Source: Candidatus Thiodiazotropha endolucinida (GTDB lineage Bacteria > Pseudomonadota > Gammaproteobacteria > Chromatiales > Chromatiaceae). Taken from it: a stretch of DNA of 64,000 nucleotides. Under the pieces are notes generated by a model. The model saw nothing but the letters and a program-made list of their open reading frames with translations, had not been told where the DNA came from and searched no databases. The position numbers and the translations under genes were made by a program. Within the stretch, counting starts at the first letter, position 1, and the number at the start of each line of letters is the position of its first letter. The stretch spans positions 1-64,000 of the forward strand of contig NZ_MARB01000002.1 in NCBI RefSeq assembly GCF_001715975.1, written 5' to 3'. Shown here piece after piece: positions 38,377-45,704 of the stretch.

Positions 38377-38398
38377 CAGCCCGTCACTGAACGGGCTG
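38377..38398 (-). promoter_or_regulatory. Hairpin in the glnK leader
   Basis: A perfect eight-base stem CAGCCCGT / ACGGGCTG with a six-base loop lies between torF and glnK, ending about 8 bases before the glnK ribosome binding site. It has no T tract on the minus strand, so it is not a classic terminator. It could stabilise the downstream mRNA or act as a processing point. Confidence 0.5.
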
Positions 38399-38430
38399 TA
38401 CATCAAATAGTTAACTCAAGCCGATTTGTC

Positions 38431-39108
38431 TCAGAAGCCTTTGCTCCAAGAGATGAAGAAACGCATATCGGAGTCTTCACCGGCAGCGTCCGTGTCATCG
38501 AGATCGGTGTCAGAGACGCTCAGGGTAACGTCGCCGAAATCACCGGTGGCCTTGGTCAGGTCGACCTGATAGTGGGTGTAGTCCTCTAAATCATCATCGC
38601 CATCGCCATCCGGTTCGACGAAACCGACCGTCAGGCCGATGGAGAAGTCCTGCGGCAGGTCAAAGCTGGCGCCCAGATAGTAGTAGAGATCCTCTTCGAT
38701 AACCTCGACCGCATCCTCCGCAGAGAAGACATAGTTGAGACCGGCGGTGAGAAACTGCCAGCTGCCACTCACGGCAAGCTCGGTGAAATCAGATTCTGCG
38801 TCGCTTGAATAGGCGTAATGGATCAGGCCGACATCATAGCCGAAGTCGCCCACCTCGCCGGCGTAACCGCCATACAGGTCGAGCTCATAATCGTCCCAGG
38901 CCTCAGACAGCCAGGTACCCGCATAGAGACCCGACTCGCCAGACCAATCGAAGCCACCGGACAATGCGGTGGTGTTGTCGGTCTGGGTCAACCCGCGCCA
39001 GATGTAGTTACTGGTAACACCGATATTGGTGCTGACTTCCGCCGCAGCGATGGACGATAGCCCTAACATCGCAACGCCACAGGCTTGGGCAAGACGGTTC
39101 ATCTTCAT
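38431..39108 (-). CDS. TorF-family putative outer-membrane porin
   Basis: 225 residues. The signal peptide ends IAAAE (about residue 24) and the mature protein begins with the family opening VSTNIGVTSNYIWRGLTQT. Alternating aromatic strands and the final Phe (SWSKGF) mark an outer-membrane beta barrel. The TorF family (TIGR02001) commonly precedes glnK-amtB in gammaproteobacteria. Proposed role: passage of a small nitrogen compound through the outer membrane; substrate unproven. Confidence 0.9.
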   Translation of the reverse strand: MKMNRLAQACGVAMLGLSSIAAAEVSTNIGVTSNYIWRGLTQTDNTTALSGGFDWSGESGLYAGTWLSEAWDDYELDLYGGYAGEVGDFGYDVGLIHYAYSSDAESDFTELAVSGSWQFLTAGLNYVFSAEDAVEVIEEDLYYYLGASFDLPQDFSIGLTVGFVEPDGDGDDDLEDYTHYQVDLTKATGDFGDVTLSVSDTDLDDTDAAGEDSDMRFFISWSKGF

Positions 39109-39195
39109 CGTTATACTTCCTCTTAATCAATTAGAAACATGGGTTAATCAGTTAACTCGACTCATAGCTTGACGAGGCGAAACTACTGCTGTCTT

Positions 39196-39212
39196 TTCAG
39201 ACTTCGTGCCAA
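39196..39212 (-). promoter_or_regulatory. Probable sigma-54 promoter of torF-glnK-amtB
   Basis: On the minus strand the sequence reads TTGGCACG, four bases, CTGAA. The -24 box is perfect. The -12 box matches TTGCA at three of five positions and has A where the invariant C is expected, so it would be weak or needs checking. It lies about 88 bases before the torF ATG and downstream of two NtrC-like sites. Confidence 0.5.
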
Positions 39213-39316
39213 CTTTTCCAACCTGTTGAAATTGCAGGAAATACCCAATAATTGGTAGGCATGATGCTGACCGGTTCACATGGCCGTGCATGGTTTGTGA
39301 TCACAACCGATCCCCT

Positions 39317-39346
39317 TGCACCAGACCTGTGCACCGGCTTGGTGCG
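39317..39346. promoter_or_regulatory. Two overlapping NtrC-like enhancer sites
   Basis: TGCACC-N5-TGTGCA (39317-39333) and TGCACC-N5-GGTGCG (39330-39346) match the NtrC consensus TGCACC-N5-GGTGCA at 11 of 12 fixed positions each. They lie about 105-150 bases upstream of the probable sigma-54 promoter, the normal enhancer distance. The rest of the 389-base gap (39109-39497) holds only the ubiK leader. Confidence 0.6.
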
Positions 39347-39497
39347 AAATGGCCGGATCGATATATCTGCGGGTGGATCGATGAACCAGCGCTGTTCCAT
39401 CTATCAATCCTGCAAGGGGAATTTCGCCACAAAGATTATCCGGAACCGCGTCCTCTTTCGCTGGACAAAGGGGTCGTCACTGGCTATTGTCTGCCGC

Positions 39498-39743
39498 ATG
39501 ATTGATCCGAAACTTATCGATGAACTGACGACCCGGCTTTCGGCGACAATGCCCAGCGGTATCCAGGCATTACAGGCCGATGTGGCAAAAAACATACGCG
39601 CCACCCTGGAGTCCGGACTTGCCAAGCTCGACCTGGTGACCCGCGAGGAGTTTGAGGTTCAGCAGGCGGTTCTGGCACGTACACGTGAGAAGCTTGAGCG
39701 GCTGGAGATACAGATCAAGGAACTGGAAGATAAAACCGGCTAG
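39498..39743 (+). CDS. ubiK: Ubiquinone biosynthesis accessory factor UbiK
   Basis: 81 residues from ATG 39498. The frame is open upstream to 39252, but only this start gives the family N-terminus MIDPKLIDELTTRL. It is a BMFP/YqiC protein: an amphipathic first helix (about 1-45) and a C-terminal coiled coil (about 48-78) that trimerises. UbiK with UbiJ supports the Ubi metabolon. It lies 45 bases before comM, a common gammaproteobacterial pair. Confidence 0.9.
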   Translation: MIDPKLIDELTTRLSATMPSGIQALQADVAKNIRATLESGLAKLDLVTREEFEVQQAVLARTREKLERLEIQIKELEDKTG

Positions 39744-39788
39744 CGCTTCATCAGCATCGGATCGAACGCTATTCCAAGGAAGGAATCT

Positions 39789-41300
39789 ATGTCACTCGCC
39801 ATTCTCTATTCCCGCGCTCAAGAGGGCGTACAAGCACCCCTGGTCACCGTGGAAGTCCATCTCTCCAACGGCCTTCCGGGCCTCTCCATCGTCGGTTTGC
39901 CCGAAATGGCGGTGCGTGAGAGTAAAGACCGGGTCAGAGGGGCACTGATCAACAGCCAGTTTGAGTTTCCCGCCCGGCGCATCACCATCAATTTGGCGCC
40001 TGCCGATCTGCCGAAAGAGGGGGGGCGATTCGATCTGCCCATTGCCCTCGGCATCCTGGCCGCCTCGAATCAATTGACGATGGACCCCTTGAGCCACTAT
40101 GAGTTCAGCGGCGAGCTTGCCCTGTCCGGCGAACTGCGCCCGATCAGCGGCATACTGCCTGCAGCGCTCACCGCGCGCGACGCCGGGCGCTCCCTGATCC
40201 TGCCGCAACAGAATGCCGGTGAAGCGGGACTGGTCAACGGACTCCAGTGCTATCCGGCCAGCCACCTCCTCGAAGTCTGTTCACACCTCAACAGTGTCAA
40301 CCCGTTGGCACAATACAAAAGCACGCACGGTATCGAGGCGAGTGAAAAGAGCCGACTCGATATGGCCGATGTCTACGGACAGAGTCATGCCCGGCGCGCC
40401 CTGGAGATCAGCGCCGCCGGTGCCCACTCACTGCTCTATATCGGTCCGCCCGGCACTGGCAAGTCGATGCTTGCCTCCCGCCTGCCGGGAATCCTGCCCC
40501 CTATGAGCGAGGAGGAGGCGCTGGAGTCCGCAGCCATTCACTCGGTGGCCAACAACAGGGCTTTCCAACCCGCCCAGTGGCGTCAAAGACCCTTCCGCGC
40601 CCCCCATCACACGGCCTCGGCGGCGGCCCTGGTCGGCGGCGGCAGCAATCCGAAACCCGGCGAAATCTCCTTGGCGCACCGCGGCGTGCTGTTCCTGGAC
40701 GAACTCCCCGAATTCGATCGGCATACCCTGGAGGTATTGCGCGAACCCCTGGAAAATGGTCGCATCACCATCTCCCGCGCCAACCGCCAGGTCGACTACC
40801 CGTCAAGGTTTCAGCTGATCGCGGCGATGAACCCCTGTCCTTGCGGCCACCTGGGAGACGGCAGCAACCGCTGTCACTGTACTCTCGACCGCATCACTCG
40901 CTACCGCATGCGCATCTCGGGTCCCCTGCTGGATCGCATCGACATGCATGTGGAGGTGCCCAGGCAGCCGCTGCAGATCAACCGTCAATCGCCGCAGAGA
41001 CAAGAGGAGTCGAGCGAGACCATTCGCCGCCGGGTCATCGATGCCCGCGAAATACAACTCGACCGGCAGGGCTGCACCAACCAGGTCCTGCAAGGCGTGC
41101 ATATCGAACAGGTGGCCGCCCCGGATAAAGCGGGCAACGAGCTTTTACACCGGGCCATCGAAAAGCTGGGGCTGTCTATGCGGGCCTACCACCGCATCCT
41201 CAAGGTGGCGCGTACCATCGCCGACCTGGAGGCGAGCCCTAAGGTGGAGACAGCGCATATCAGTGAGGCGATTGGATATCGGCGTTTGGACAGGAGCTAA
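39789..41300 (+). CDS. comM: ComM/YifB family AAA+ helicase
   Basis: 503 residues. The Mg-chelatase-like N-terminal domain (about 20-140) is followed by the AAA+ core: Walker A GPPGTGKSM (near 219) and Walker B FLDELPEF (near 301), with a zinc-type CPCGHLGDGSNRCHC in between and the C-terminal Mg-chelatase domain to the end. ComM is a hexameric branch-migration helicase that extends integration of transformed DNA. The last 59 codons (41121-41300) are repeated at 42783-42962 after a small island. GGAAGG precedes the ATG. Confidence 0.95.
   Translation: MSLAILYSRAQEGVQAPLVTVEVHLSNGLPGLSIVGLPEMAVRESKDRVRGALINSQFEFPARRITINLAPADLPKEGGRFDLPIALGILAASNQLTMDPLSHYEFSGELALSGELRPISGILPAALTARDAGRSLILPQQNAGEAGLVNGLQCYPASHLLEVCSHLNSVNPLAQYKSTHGIEASEKSRLDMADVYGQSHARRALEISAAGAHSLLYIGPPGTGKSMLASRLPGILPPMSEEEALESAAIHSVANNRAFQPAQWRQRPFRAPHHTASAAALVGGGSNPKPGEISLAHRGVLFLDELPEFDRHTLEVLREPLENGRITISRANRQVDYPSRFQLIAAMNPCPCGHLGDGSNRCHCTLDRITRYRMRISGPLLDRIDMHVEVPRQPLQINRQSPQRQEESSETIRRRVIDAREIQLDRQGCTNQVLQGVHIEQVAAPDKAGNELLHRAIEKLGLSMRAYHRILKVARTIADLEASPKVETAHISEAIGYRRLDRS
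41121..41300 (+). repeat. comM 3'-end copy A
   Basis: These 180 bases encode the last 59 residues of comM and its stop. A second copy lies at 42783-42962 in the same orientation. A hand alignment without gaps gives about 30 differences in 180 bases (about 83% identity); only four change the amino acid. Confidence 0.9.
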
Positions 41301-41346
41301 CTCAGTAGCTTTATAAAGACTGTCTTGAAAACACTTCGTGTTTAAG

Positions 41347-41715
41347 CTAATTGGATTGAATTAAAGGCTCCCATCTAGCAGAATTTTCTGGTAATTCAGA
41401 TTTACCTAATTTCCAACACAAACTTAAAGTATCCTTCAAATTGTTGTTACTATCTAAAATTACTTTTTCGAGTTTTGAAAAATACGCTTCAAAGTGATAC
41501 TCGAGAAGATGCTCTAAAAGGCAAGTTGCCACGGCAGTCCTTAGGTCCTCATCACTGCTAGATCCGTGTTTCAATATAATAGGCCACACATGATCTGGGA
41601 GGTACATTGCATAGTCTGTAAGTGTCGCCGCAGCACTCCAACGCACATCGTTATCAGTTTGCCGTTCTAATTCAGGTAGCAAGTTTAGATCACAAATACT
41701 GTGAGAATTTGTCAT
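41347..41715 (-). CDS. HEAT-repeat-like hypothetical protein in the comM island
   Basis: 122 residues, markedly AT-rich and with different codon use from comM next door. The helical pattern with R-W-S-A-A-A-T-L and D-E-D-L-R-T-A-V-A-T-C-L-L-E-H-L resembles two or three HEAT repeats. No signal or membrane segment. Small HEAT proteins often serve as protein-binding partners or immunity proteins, but nothing here proves such a role. It belongs to the island flanked by the two comM 3' ends. Confidence 0.55.
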   Translation of the reverse strand: MTNSHSICDLNLLPELERQTDNDVRWSAAATLTDYAMYLPDHVWPIILKHGSSSDEDLRTAVATCLLEHLLEYHFEAYFSKLEKVILDSNNNLKDTLSLCWKLGKSELPENSARWEPLIQSN

Positions 41716-41819
41716 AACGCATCTTCTGTTTCAGACCATTTTTTTATCGAAAGAAGATTTATCGGGTCTTCCCAACTACTATTATTTATATTAAATATTT
41801 TTCTATAAATCGTAAATGA

Positions 41820-42386
41820 TTACCGAATAGAACTACTGGCACTTTTATCCTTTACCCTTAGCATGATGTGGGCGCCAATTAAAAATATCAACGCCAATAA
41901 TATAATCGTGATCGTGATTAGCATAGTTACGATAAAGACCCGATAAGCATAATCCCTTGATGTCAAACAGTCATTGTATAATTCACAACTATATTGCTTA
42001 TCCTCTATCACTACGTCATCTCCCTTACCTTCATTATCTACTGCATCTGGGCCGGCGGAATATATTTCGAATTTCTTCCCGTCTTCAATAATATTATAGA
42101 CATAGTTGTTCCCCCAGTAGTCTCGTGGCAGCCGGTTTAGATAACGTTTCTGATTAGAATCATTCTTTTGCTTAGCATTGTTAGCTAAACTAATGAGTCC
42201 CTCTTCCGCACTTGGAAGTTGTTTATGGTCTTGCCAATATTCATTGACAGCATCCTTCAAATATCTTATATCGCTCTTGCTTTTTCCTAACCAATACCCA
42301 TGACTATCTACATTCGGCATAGTTGCCACCATTCCAATTATTGAGACAATTAATATCGGTAGTAACCATTTAAAATATTTTTTCAT
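41820..42386 (-). CDS. GspG-like domain protein with two membrane segments
   Basis: 188 residues, AT-rich. Residues about 1-23 form an N-terminal membrane anchor or signal. Residues about 40-125 match the core of major pseudopilins (GspG): A-V-N-E-Y-W-Q-D-H, L-P-S-A-E-E-G-L, YLNRLPRDYWGNNYVY, and S-A-G-P-D-A-V-D-N-E-G-K-G-D-D, close to the calcium-site motif of GspG. It lacks the prepilin cleavage motif and conserved Glu5, and it ends with a second membrane helix (about 150-175). So it is not a normal pseudopilin; the domain seems to have been moved to a membrane protein. Function unknown. Confidence 0.55.
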   Translation of the reverse strand: MKKYFKWLLPILIVSIIGMVATMPNVDSHGYWLGKSKSDIRYLKDAVNEYWQDHKQLPSAEEGLISLANNAKQKNDSNQKRYLNRLPRDYWGNNYVYNIIEDGKKFEIYSAGPDAVDNEGKGDDVVIEDKQYSCELYNDCLTSRDYAYRVFIVTMLITITIILLALIFLIGAHIMLRVKDKSASSSIR

Positions 42387-42520
42387 AAGTATAAACTCGT
42401 ATGAAGGTCATACAGGCTACGCCAATAACCATCAGTTAAATAGGACATCCACCCTAAATTTGCCAAAAACAAACCAATATGGCGATCTCTCGTTAGTCCT
42501 CGATATCAAGGAGCGATATC

Positions 42521-42715
42521 ATGCCCAAGCCAAGGAAAGTCCAGGTATCAATGGAAACCACCCCTTATTACCGCTGCGTCTCCCACTGTGTTCGTCTCGC
42601 CTTTCACTGCTGCGTTGATTCACATACCGGCAAGAGCTATGAACATCGGCGCCAGTGGATCGTCGATTGGATGAAATTGTTGGCGGAGATCTTTGCTATC
42701 GACATCTGTGCCTAA
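42521..42715 (+). pseudogene. Truncated Y1-type (IS200/REP-like) transposase fragment
   Basis: 64 residues matching only the N-terminus of Y1-type transposases: P-K-P-R-K-V-Q-V-S, YYRCVSHCVRLAF, then HRRQWIVDWMKLLAEIFAIDICA. Complete relatives go on to an MSNHYH-type catalytic motif near residue 75, which is missing because a stop follows at 42713. It is a remnant without activity. It lies just before the second comM 3' end. AAGGAG precedes its ATG. Confidence 0.75.
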
Positions 42716-42782
42716 GCAGTTGCATAAATAGGACCCCCACTCTTAATTTCTGCTGGAATTGGACATCGTGAAGTTTTTCACG

Positions 42783-42962
42783 CCGGACAAGCAGGGCAAC
42801 GCACTACTGCACCGGGCCATCGAAAAACTTGGTCTGTCGATGCGCGCCTACCACCGTATCTTGAAGGTGGCGCGCACTATCGCCGACCTGGAGGCGAGCC
42901 CGGAGGTGGAGACCCCGCATATCAGCGAGGCCATAGGTTATCGACGTCTGGACAGAAGCTAA
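42783..42962 (+). pseudogene. comM 3'-end copy B (fragment)
   Basis: The last 59 codons and stop of a comM gene without the rest. It begins at CCGGACAAG, the same point where copy A starts to match (CCGGATAAA at 41121). Differences from copy A are nearly all in third positions, so it came from, or was until recently part of, a functional comM. An in-frame ATG at 42759 gives a 67-codon ORF, probably meaningless. It marks the right edge of the island. Confidence 0.85.
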
Positions 42963-42981
42963 GCGTGGATAACGGTAAAAG

Positions 42982-43530
42982 TCAGCGCACCAGCCCTTGC
43001 TCTACCTGGTCTCTGGTTTCCCGGCCGCTCAGTTGCTCGATCAGCTCCAGGGCGAAATCCATTGCCGTGCCCGGCCCCCGGGAAGTGATCACCCGGTCGT
43101 CGCTGATGACCCGTTCAAGCTGTACATCGACCTGGGGCAGATCCATATTGTCCAGCACCCCCGGATAGCTGGTCGCTCGCCGTCCCTGCAACAGGCCGGC
43201 GCCGGCCAGCACCTTGGGTGCGGCACAGATTGCGGCGGTGAACTTGCCTTGTTGATTGAGGCGTTTCAGCATCTCATGGATGCGGGGATCCGCATCGAGG
43301 TAGTCGGCGCCAGGCAGGCCGCCGGGCAACACCATCATATCGAACGCCTGATCCATGACGGCATCGAGGGTGGTATCCGGCACCAGGGTGATGCCTCTCG
43401 AGGCCTTCACCGGCCCGTCTTTAAGGCCGGCGGTAACCACCTCGATATCGGCCCGTGTCAGTAGATCTGTGATGGTGACTGCTTCGAGCTCTTCGCATCC
43501 TTCGGCAAGGGGGACGAGTACGCGTGCCAT
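42982..43530 (-). CDS. DJ-1/PfpI family protein (YajL-like)
   Basis: 182 residues, normal length for DJ-1/YajL. The nucleophile elbow cysteine is Cys102 in AAICAAPKVLA, with the partner Glu in AEGCEELE (residues 9-16), and SRGPGTAMDFALELIE near the C-terminus. Relatives act as protein/nucleotide deglycases or redox chaperones; the exact activity is debated. GGGAGG lies 8 bases before ATG 43530. Its start overlaps the 3' end of the upstream gene by 73 bases, so the pair is probably co-transcribed. Confidence 0.9.
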   Translation of the reverse strand: MARVLVPLAEGCEELEAVTITDLLTRADIEVVTAGLKDGPVKASRGITLVPDTTLDAVMDQAFDMMVLPGGLPGADYLDADPRIHEMLKRLNQQGKFTAAICAAPKVLAGAGLLQGRRATSYPGVLDNMDLPQVDVQLERVISDDRVITSRGPGTAMDFALELIEQLSGRETRDQVEQGLVR

Positions 43531-44291
43531 AGTGGCCTCCCGCTATTGATCAGTTCAGAGACAGGTACCAGCTCAACACCCTGTCGTTTTAGTTTAGGCA
43601 ACTCTTCTTGAAGTACGCTCAGGGTTTGAGGGTAGGGATGGGCAATACCGATCGCATGACCCTGAGAGCGCGCCTTGAACAATAATTGTTCCAACTGACG
43701 CCTGATTTCGGCCTCTTTCGGTGTATTGTCGAGAAACACGTGCCGTCGTGAAGCGGCAATCAGATTTTTACCGGCAACGCGTTCAGCGACTGTGGCGTCG
43801 GTGGTTCGACTATCGATGAAATAGAGCCCGCTGGCGCGCAACTCGCTCATCAGCCAGCGCATCGCCGTGGGATCCCTGGTCAACAGGCTTCCCATATGGT
43901 TGTTGACCCCTGCGACATAGGGAACGGACGCAATATTGCGTTGCAGGGTATGGATGAATCGCTCCCTCGACATAGCCAGGGTCAGTGCCCCATTGCCCAA
44001 GGGATTGCCGTTGTCCGATTCCATGGGCTGGTGCAGCATGACCTCTTTATTCGAGGCGTGCGCCTTGCTCGCCAGCTGCCAGGCAAAAGGGGTTTGCGGC
44101 AGAAAGGAGTAGGTCACCGCCCCCGGCAGGGCCAGCGCGCGCTCCCCCGCATCCTTCTGGTTTCCCAGGTCGTCGATGATCAGGGCTATCTTCACCGGGT
44201 TCGGTGATGCGGTATCGCCCTCATCCGCCATACCGACCGATGTGGTTGCAAACAGGCATATCGAGCAGATCAGTAAACCAAGGCGATGCAT
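43458..44291 (-). CDS. Divergent polysaccharide deacetylase family protein (YibQ-like)
   Basis: 277 residues from ATG 44291 (AAAGG upstream); a TTG at 44312 coupled to the ctpA stop is the alternative. A signal peptide ends near residue 22 (SVGMA). The domain is the divergent polysaccharide deacetylase family (YibQ, DUF610), with ALIIDDLGN, EVMLHQPMES, NNHMGS and FIDSRTT segments. In E. coli yibQ lies next to envC and gpmI, as here with ctpA between. It is probably exported and cell-wall related; the substrate is unknown. Its 3' end overlaps the DJ-1 gene by 73 bases. Confidence 0.88.
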   Translation of the reverse strand: MHRLGLLICSICLFATTSVGMADEGDTASPNPVKIALIIDDLGNQKDAGERALALPGAVTYSFLPQTPFAWQLASKAHASNKEVMLHQPMESDNGNPLGNGALTLAMSRERFIHTLQRNIASVPYVAGVNNHMGSLLTRDPTAMRWLMSELRASGLYFIDSRTTDATVAERVAGKNLIAASRRHVFLDNTPKEAEIRRQLEQLLFKARSQGHAIGIAHPYPQTLSVLQEELPKLKRQGVELVPVSELINSGRPLWHAYSSPLPKDAKSSKQSPSQIY

Positions 44292-44308
44292 CGCTGGCCT
44301 TTCTCCAC

Positions 44309-45646
44309 TCAACTTGTGGTTTTCTTGCTACGCAGAATGGCCAGACCCTTGAGCAGATTCAGTGCCTCACCCAACTGATAGTCTTTCTTGACCATATCCC
44401 GGTTCTCATCGGCCTGACTCTCTTTATTCTCTTCACTCTTTTTCGTCCCTTTCCCATTTCCGTTTCCATTGAGAAGATGACCGGAAAGATTCGACTCCTT
44501 GATCGGCTTGACCTGGGTATCCTCCGCTTTCGAAACGGTCAGGTCCTCCAGTTCGATATCGGGTTCGATCCCTTCCGCCTGGATCGAACGCCCGGAAGGG
44601 GTGAAGTATCTTGCGGTCGTCAACTTGACCGCGGCAGTGTCGGTAATGGGAATGATGGTCTGCACCGAACCCTTGCCGAAGGTGCGGCTACCCATGATGA
44701 CGGCGCGATTCTGATCCTGCAGTGCGCCCGCCACGATCTCCGAGGCCGACGCCGAGCCTTCATTCACCAGAACCACAATCGGTGCACCATCGAGAACATC
44801 ATCCGGCGCCGCTTCGAAGCGTAGCTGGGAATCGTTCTCTCTCCCCTCCGTGTAGACGATCAATCCGGACTCCAAAAAGGCATCGCTGACGGAAACGGCG
44901 GCATTCAATACCCCGCCAGGATTGTTTCTCAAATCCAGCACCATGCCCAGCAGTGACCCTTCCACTTCGCCTTTCAGTCTATCAAGGGATTTCAGCATGT
45001 CACTGGTGGTATTTGTCTGGAACTGGGAGATGCGCAGATAGGCAAAACGTTCATCCAGAAGACGGCTCTTGATACTGACGACCCGGATGATGTCGCGCAC
45101 CACGATAATCTTGAGCGGCTTCTCTTCCCCCTTCCGCACGATGGTCAATTCGAGCGAGGTGCCGGGTTTCCCGCGCATCAGGGCGACCGCTTCGTTCAAG
45201 CTGAGCCCTTTGACCGGGGTGTCATCGAGGCGAACAATCAGGTCACCGCTACGGACCCCCGCACGCTGAGCGGGGGTGTCGTCAATGGGGGAGATCACTT
45301 TGACGAAGCCGTCTTCCATGCCCACTTCGATACCCAGGCCGCCGAATTCGCCCTTGGTGCCCACCTGCAGCTCTTTATAATCATCCGCATCCAGATAGTT
45401 GGAATGAGGATCGAGACCGGAAACCATGCCGCGAATCGCGTTCTCCAGAAGCACCTCATCCTCAACCGGCTCCACATAGTTGGCCTTGATGCGCCCGAAG
45501 ATATCGGCAAATGTACGCAGCTGTTGCAGGGGCAGGCTCTCCAGCTCCTCTTTCGCCAGTGTCTGAAATGCGGTCAGTGAGAGACTGACACAAACTATAA
45601 TCAGACCAAGACCTCGCAGAGAAGCTTGTCTTACTACTCTTATCAT
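44309..45646 (-). CDS. ctpA: Carboxy-terminal processing protease (S41 family)
   Basis: 445 residues. The signal or anchor covers about residues 8-31, the PDZ domain about 100-185, and the S41 protease core about 200-375. The catalytic dyad is Ser300 in EGSASASEI and Lys325 in TFGKGSVQT. A C-terminal extension (about 385-430) is rich in Gly, Asn, Lys and Glu. Such periplasmic proteases degrade or trim cell-wall hydrolases and lipoproteins. It follows envC, a murein hydrolase activator, in the same direction, which fits a shared cell-wall role. Confidence 0.93.
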   Translation of the reverse strand: MIRVVRQASLRGLGLIIVCVSLSLTAFQTLAKEELESLPLQQLRTFADIFGRIKANYVEPVEDEVLLENAIRGMVSGLDPHSNYLDADDYKELQVGTKGEFGGLGIEVGMEDGFVKVISPIDDTPAQRAGVRSGDLIVRLDDTPVKGLSLNEAVALMRGKPGTSLELTIVRKGEEKPLKIIVVRDIIRVVSIKSRLLDERFAYLRISQFQTNTTSDMLKSLDRLKGEVEGSLLGMVLDLRNNPGGVLNAAVSVSDAFLESGLIVYTEGRENDSQLRFEAAPDDVLDGAPIVVLVNEGSASASEIVAGALQDQNRAVIMGSRTFGKGSVQTIIPITDTAAVKLTTARYFTPSGRSIQAEGIEPDIELEDLTVSKAEDTQVKPIKESNLSGHLLNGNGNGKGTKKSEENKESQADENRDMVKKDYQLGEALNLLKGLAILRSKKTTS

Positions 45647-45669
45647 CTGTTTTACCTATTAACTTACAG

Positions 45670-45704
45670 CTAGGGCCTGTTAACACTCATCCAATCGGCC
45701 CTAG
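45670..45704. repeat. Dispersed palindromic repeat, short form
   Basis: CTAGGGCCTGTTAACA opens the element and GGCCCTAG closes it, with only 11 bases between, so one arm is shortened. It occupies most of the gap between envC and ctpA. The final TAG on the reading of the complementary strand lies just beyond the envC stop. Confidence 0.7.

Noticed and set aside
39252-39497. Upstream extension of the ubiK reading frame to 39252
   Set aside because: The added 82 residues resemble nothing, overlap the NtrC-like sites, and the family N-terminus begins exactly at ATG 39498.
42759-42962. 67-codon ORF as an independent small gene
   Set aside because: All but its first eight codons are a copy of the comM C-terminus; treated as a gene fragment.
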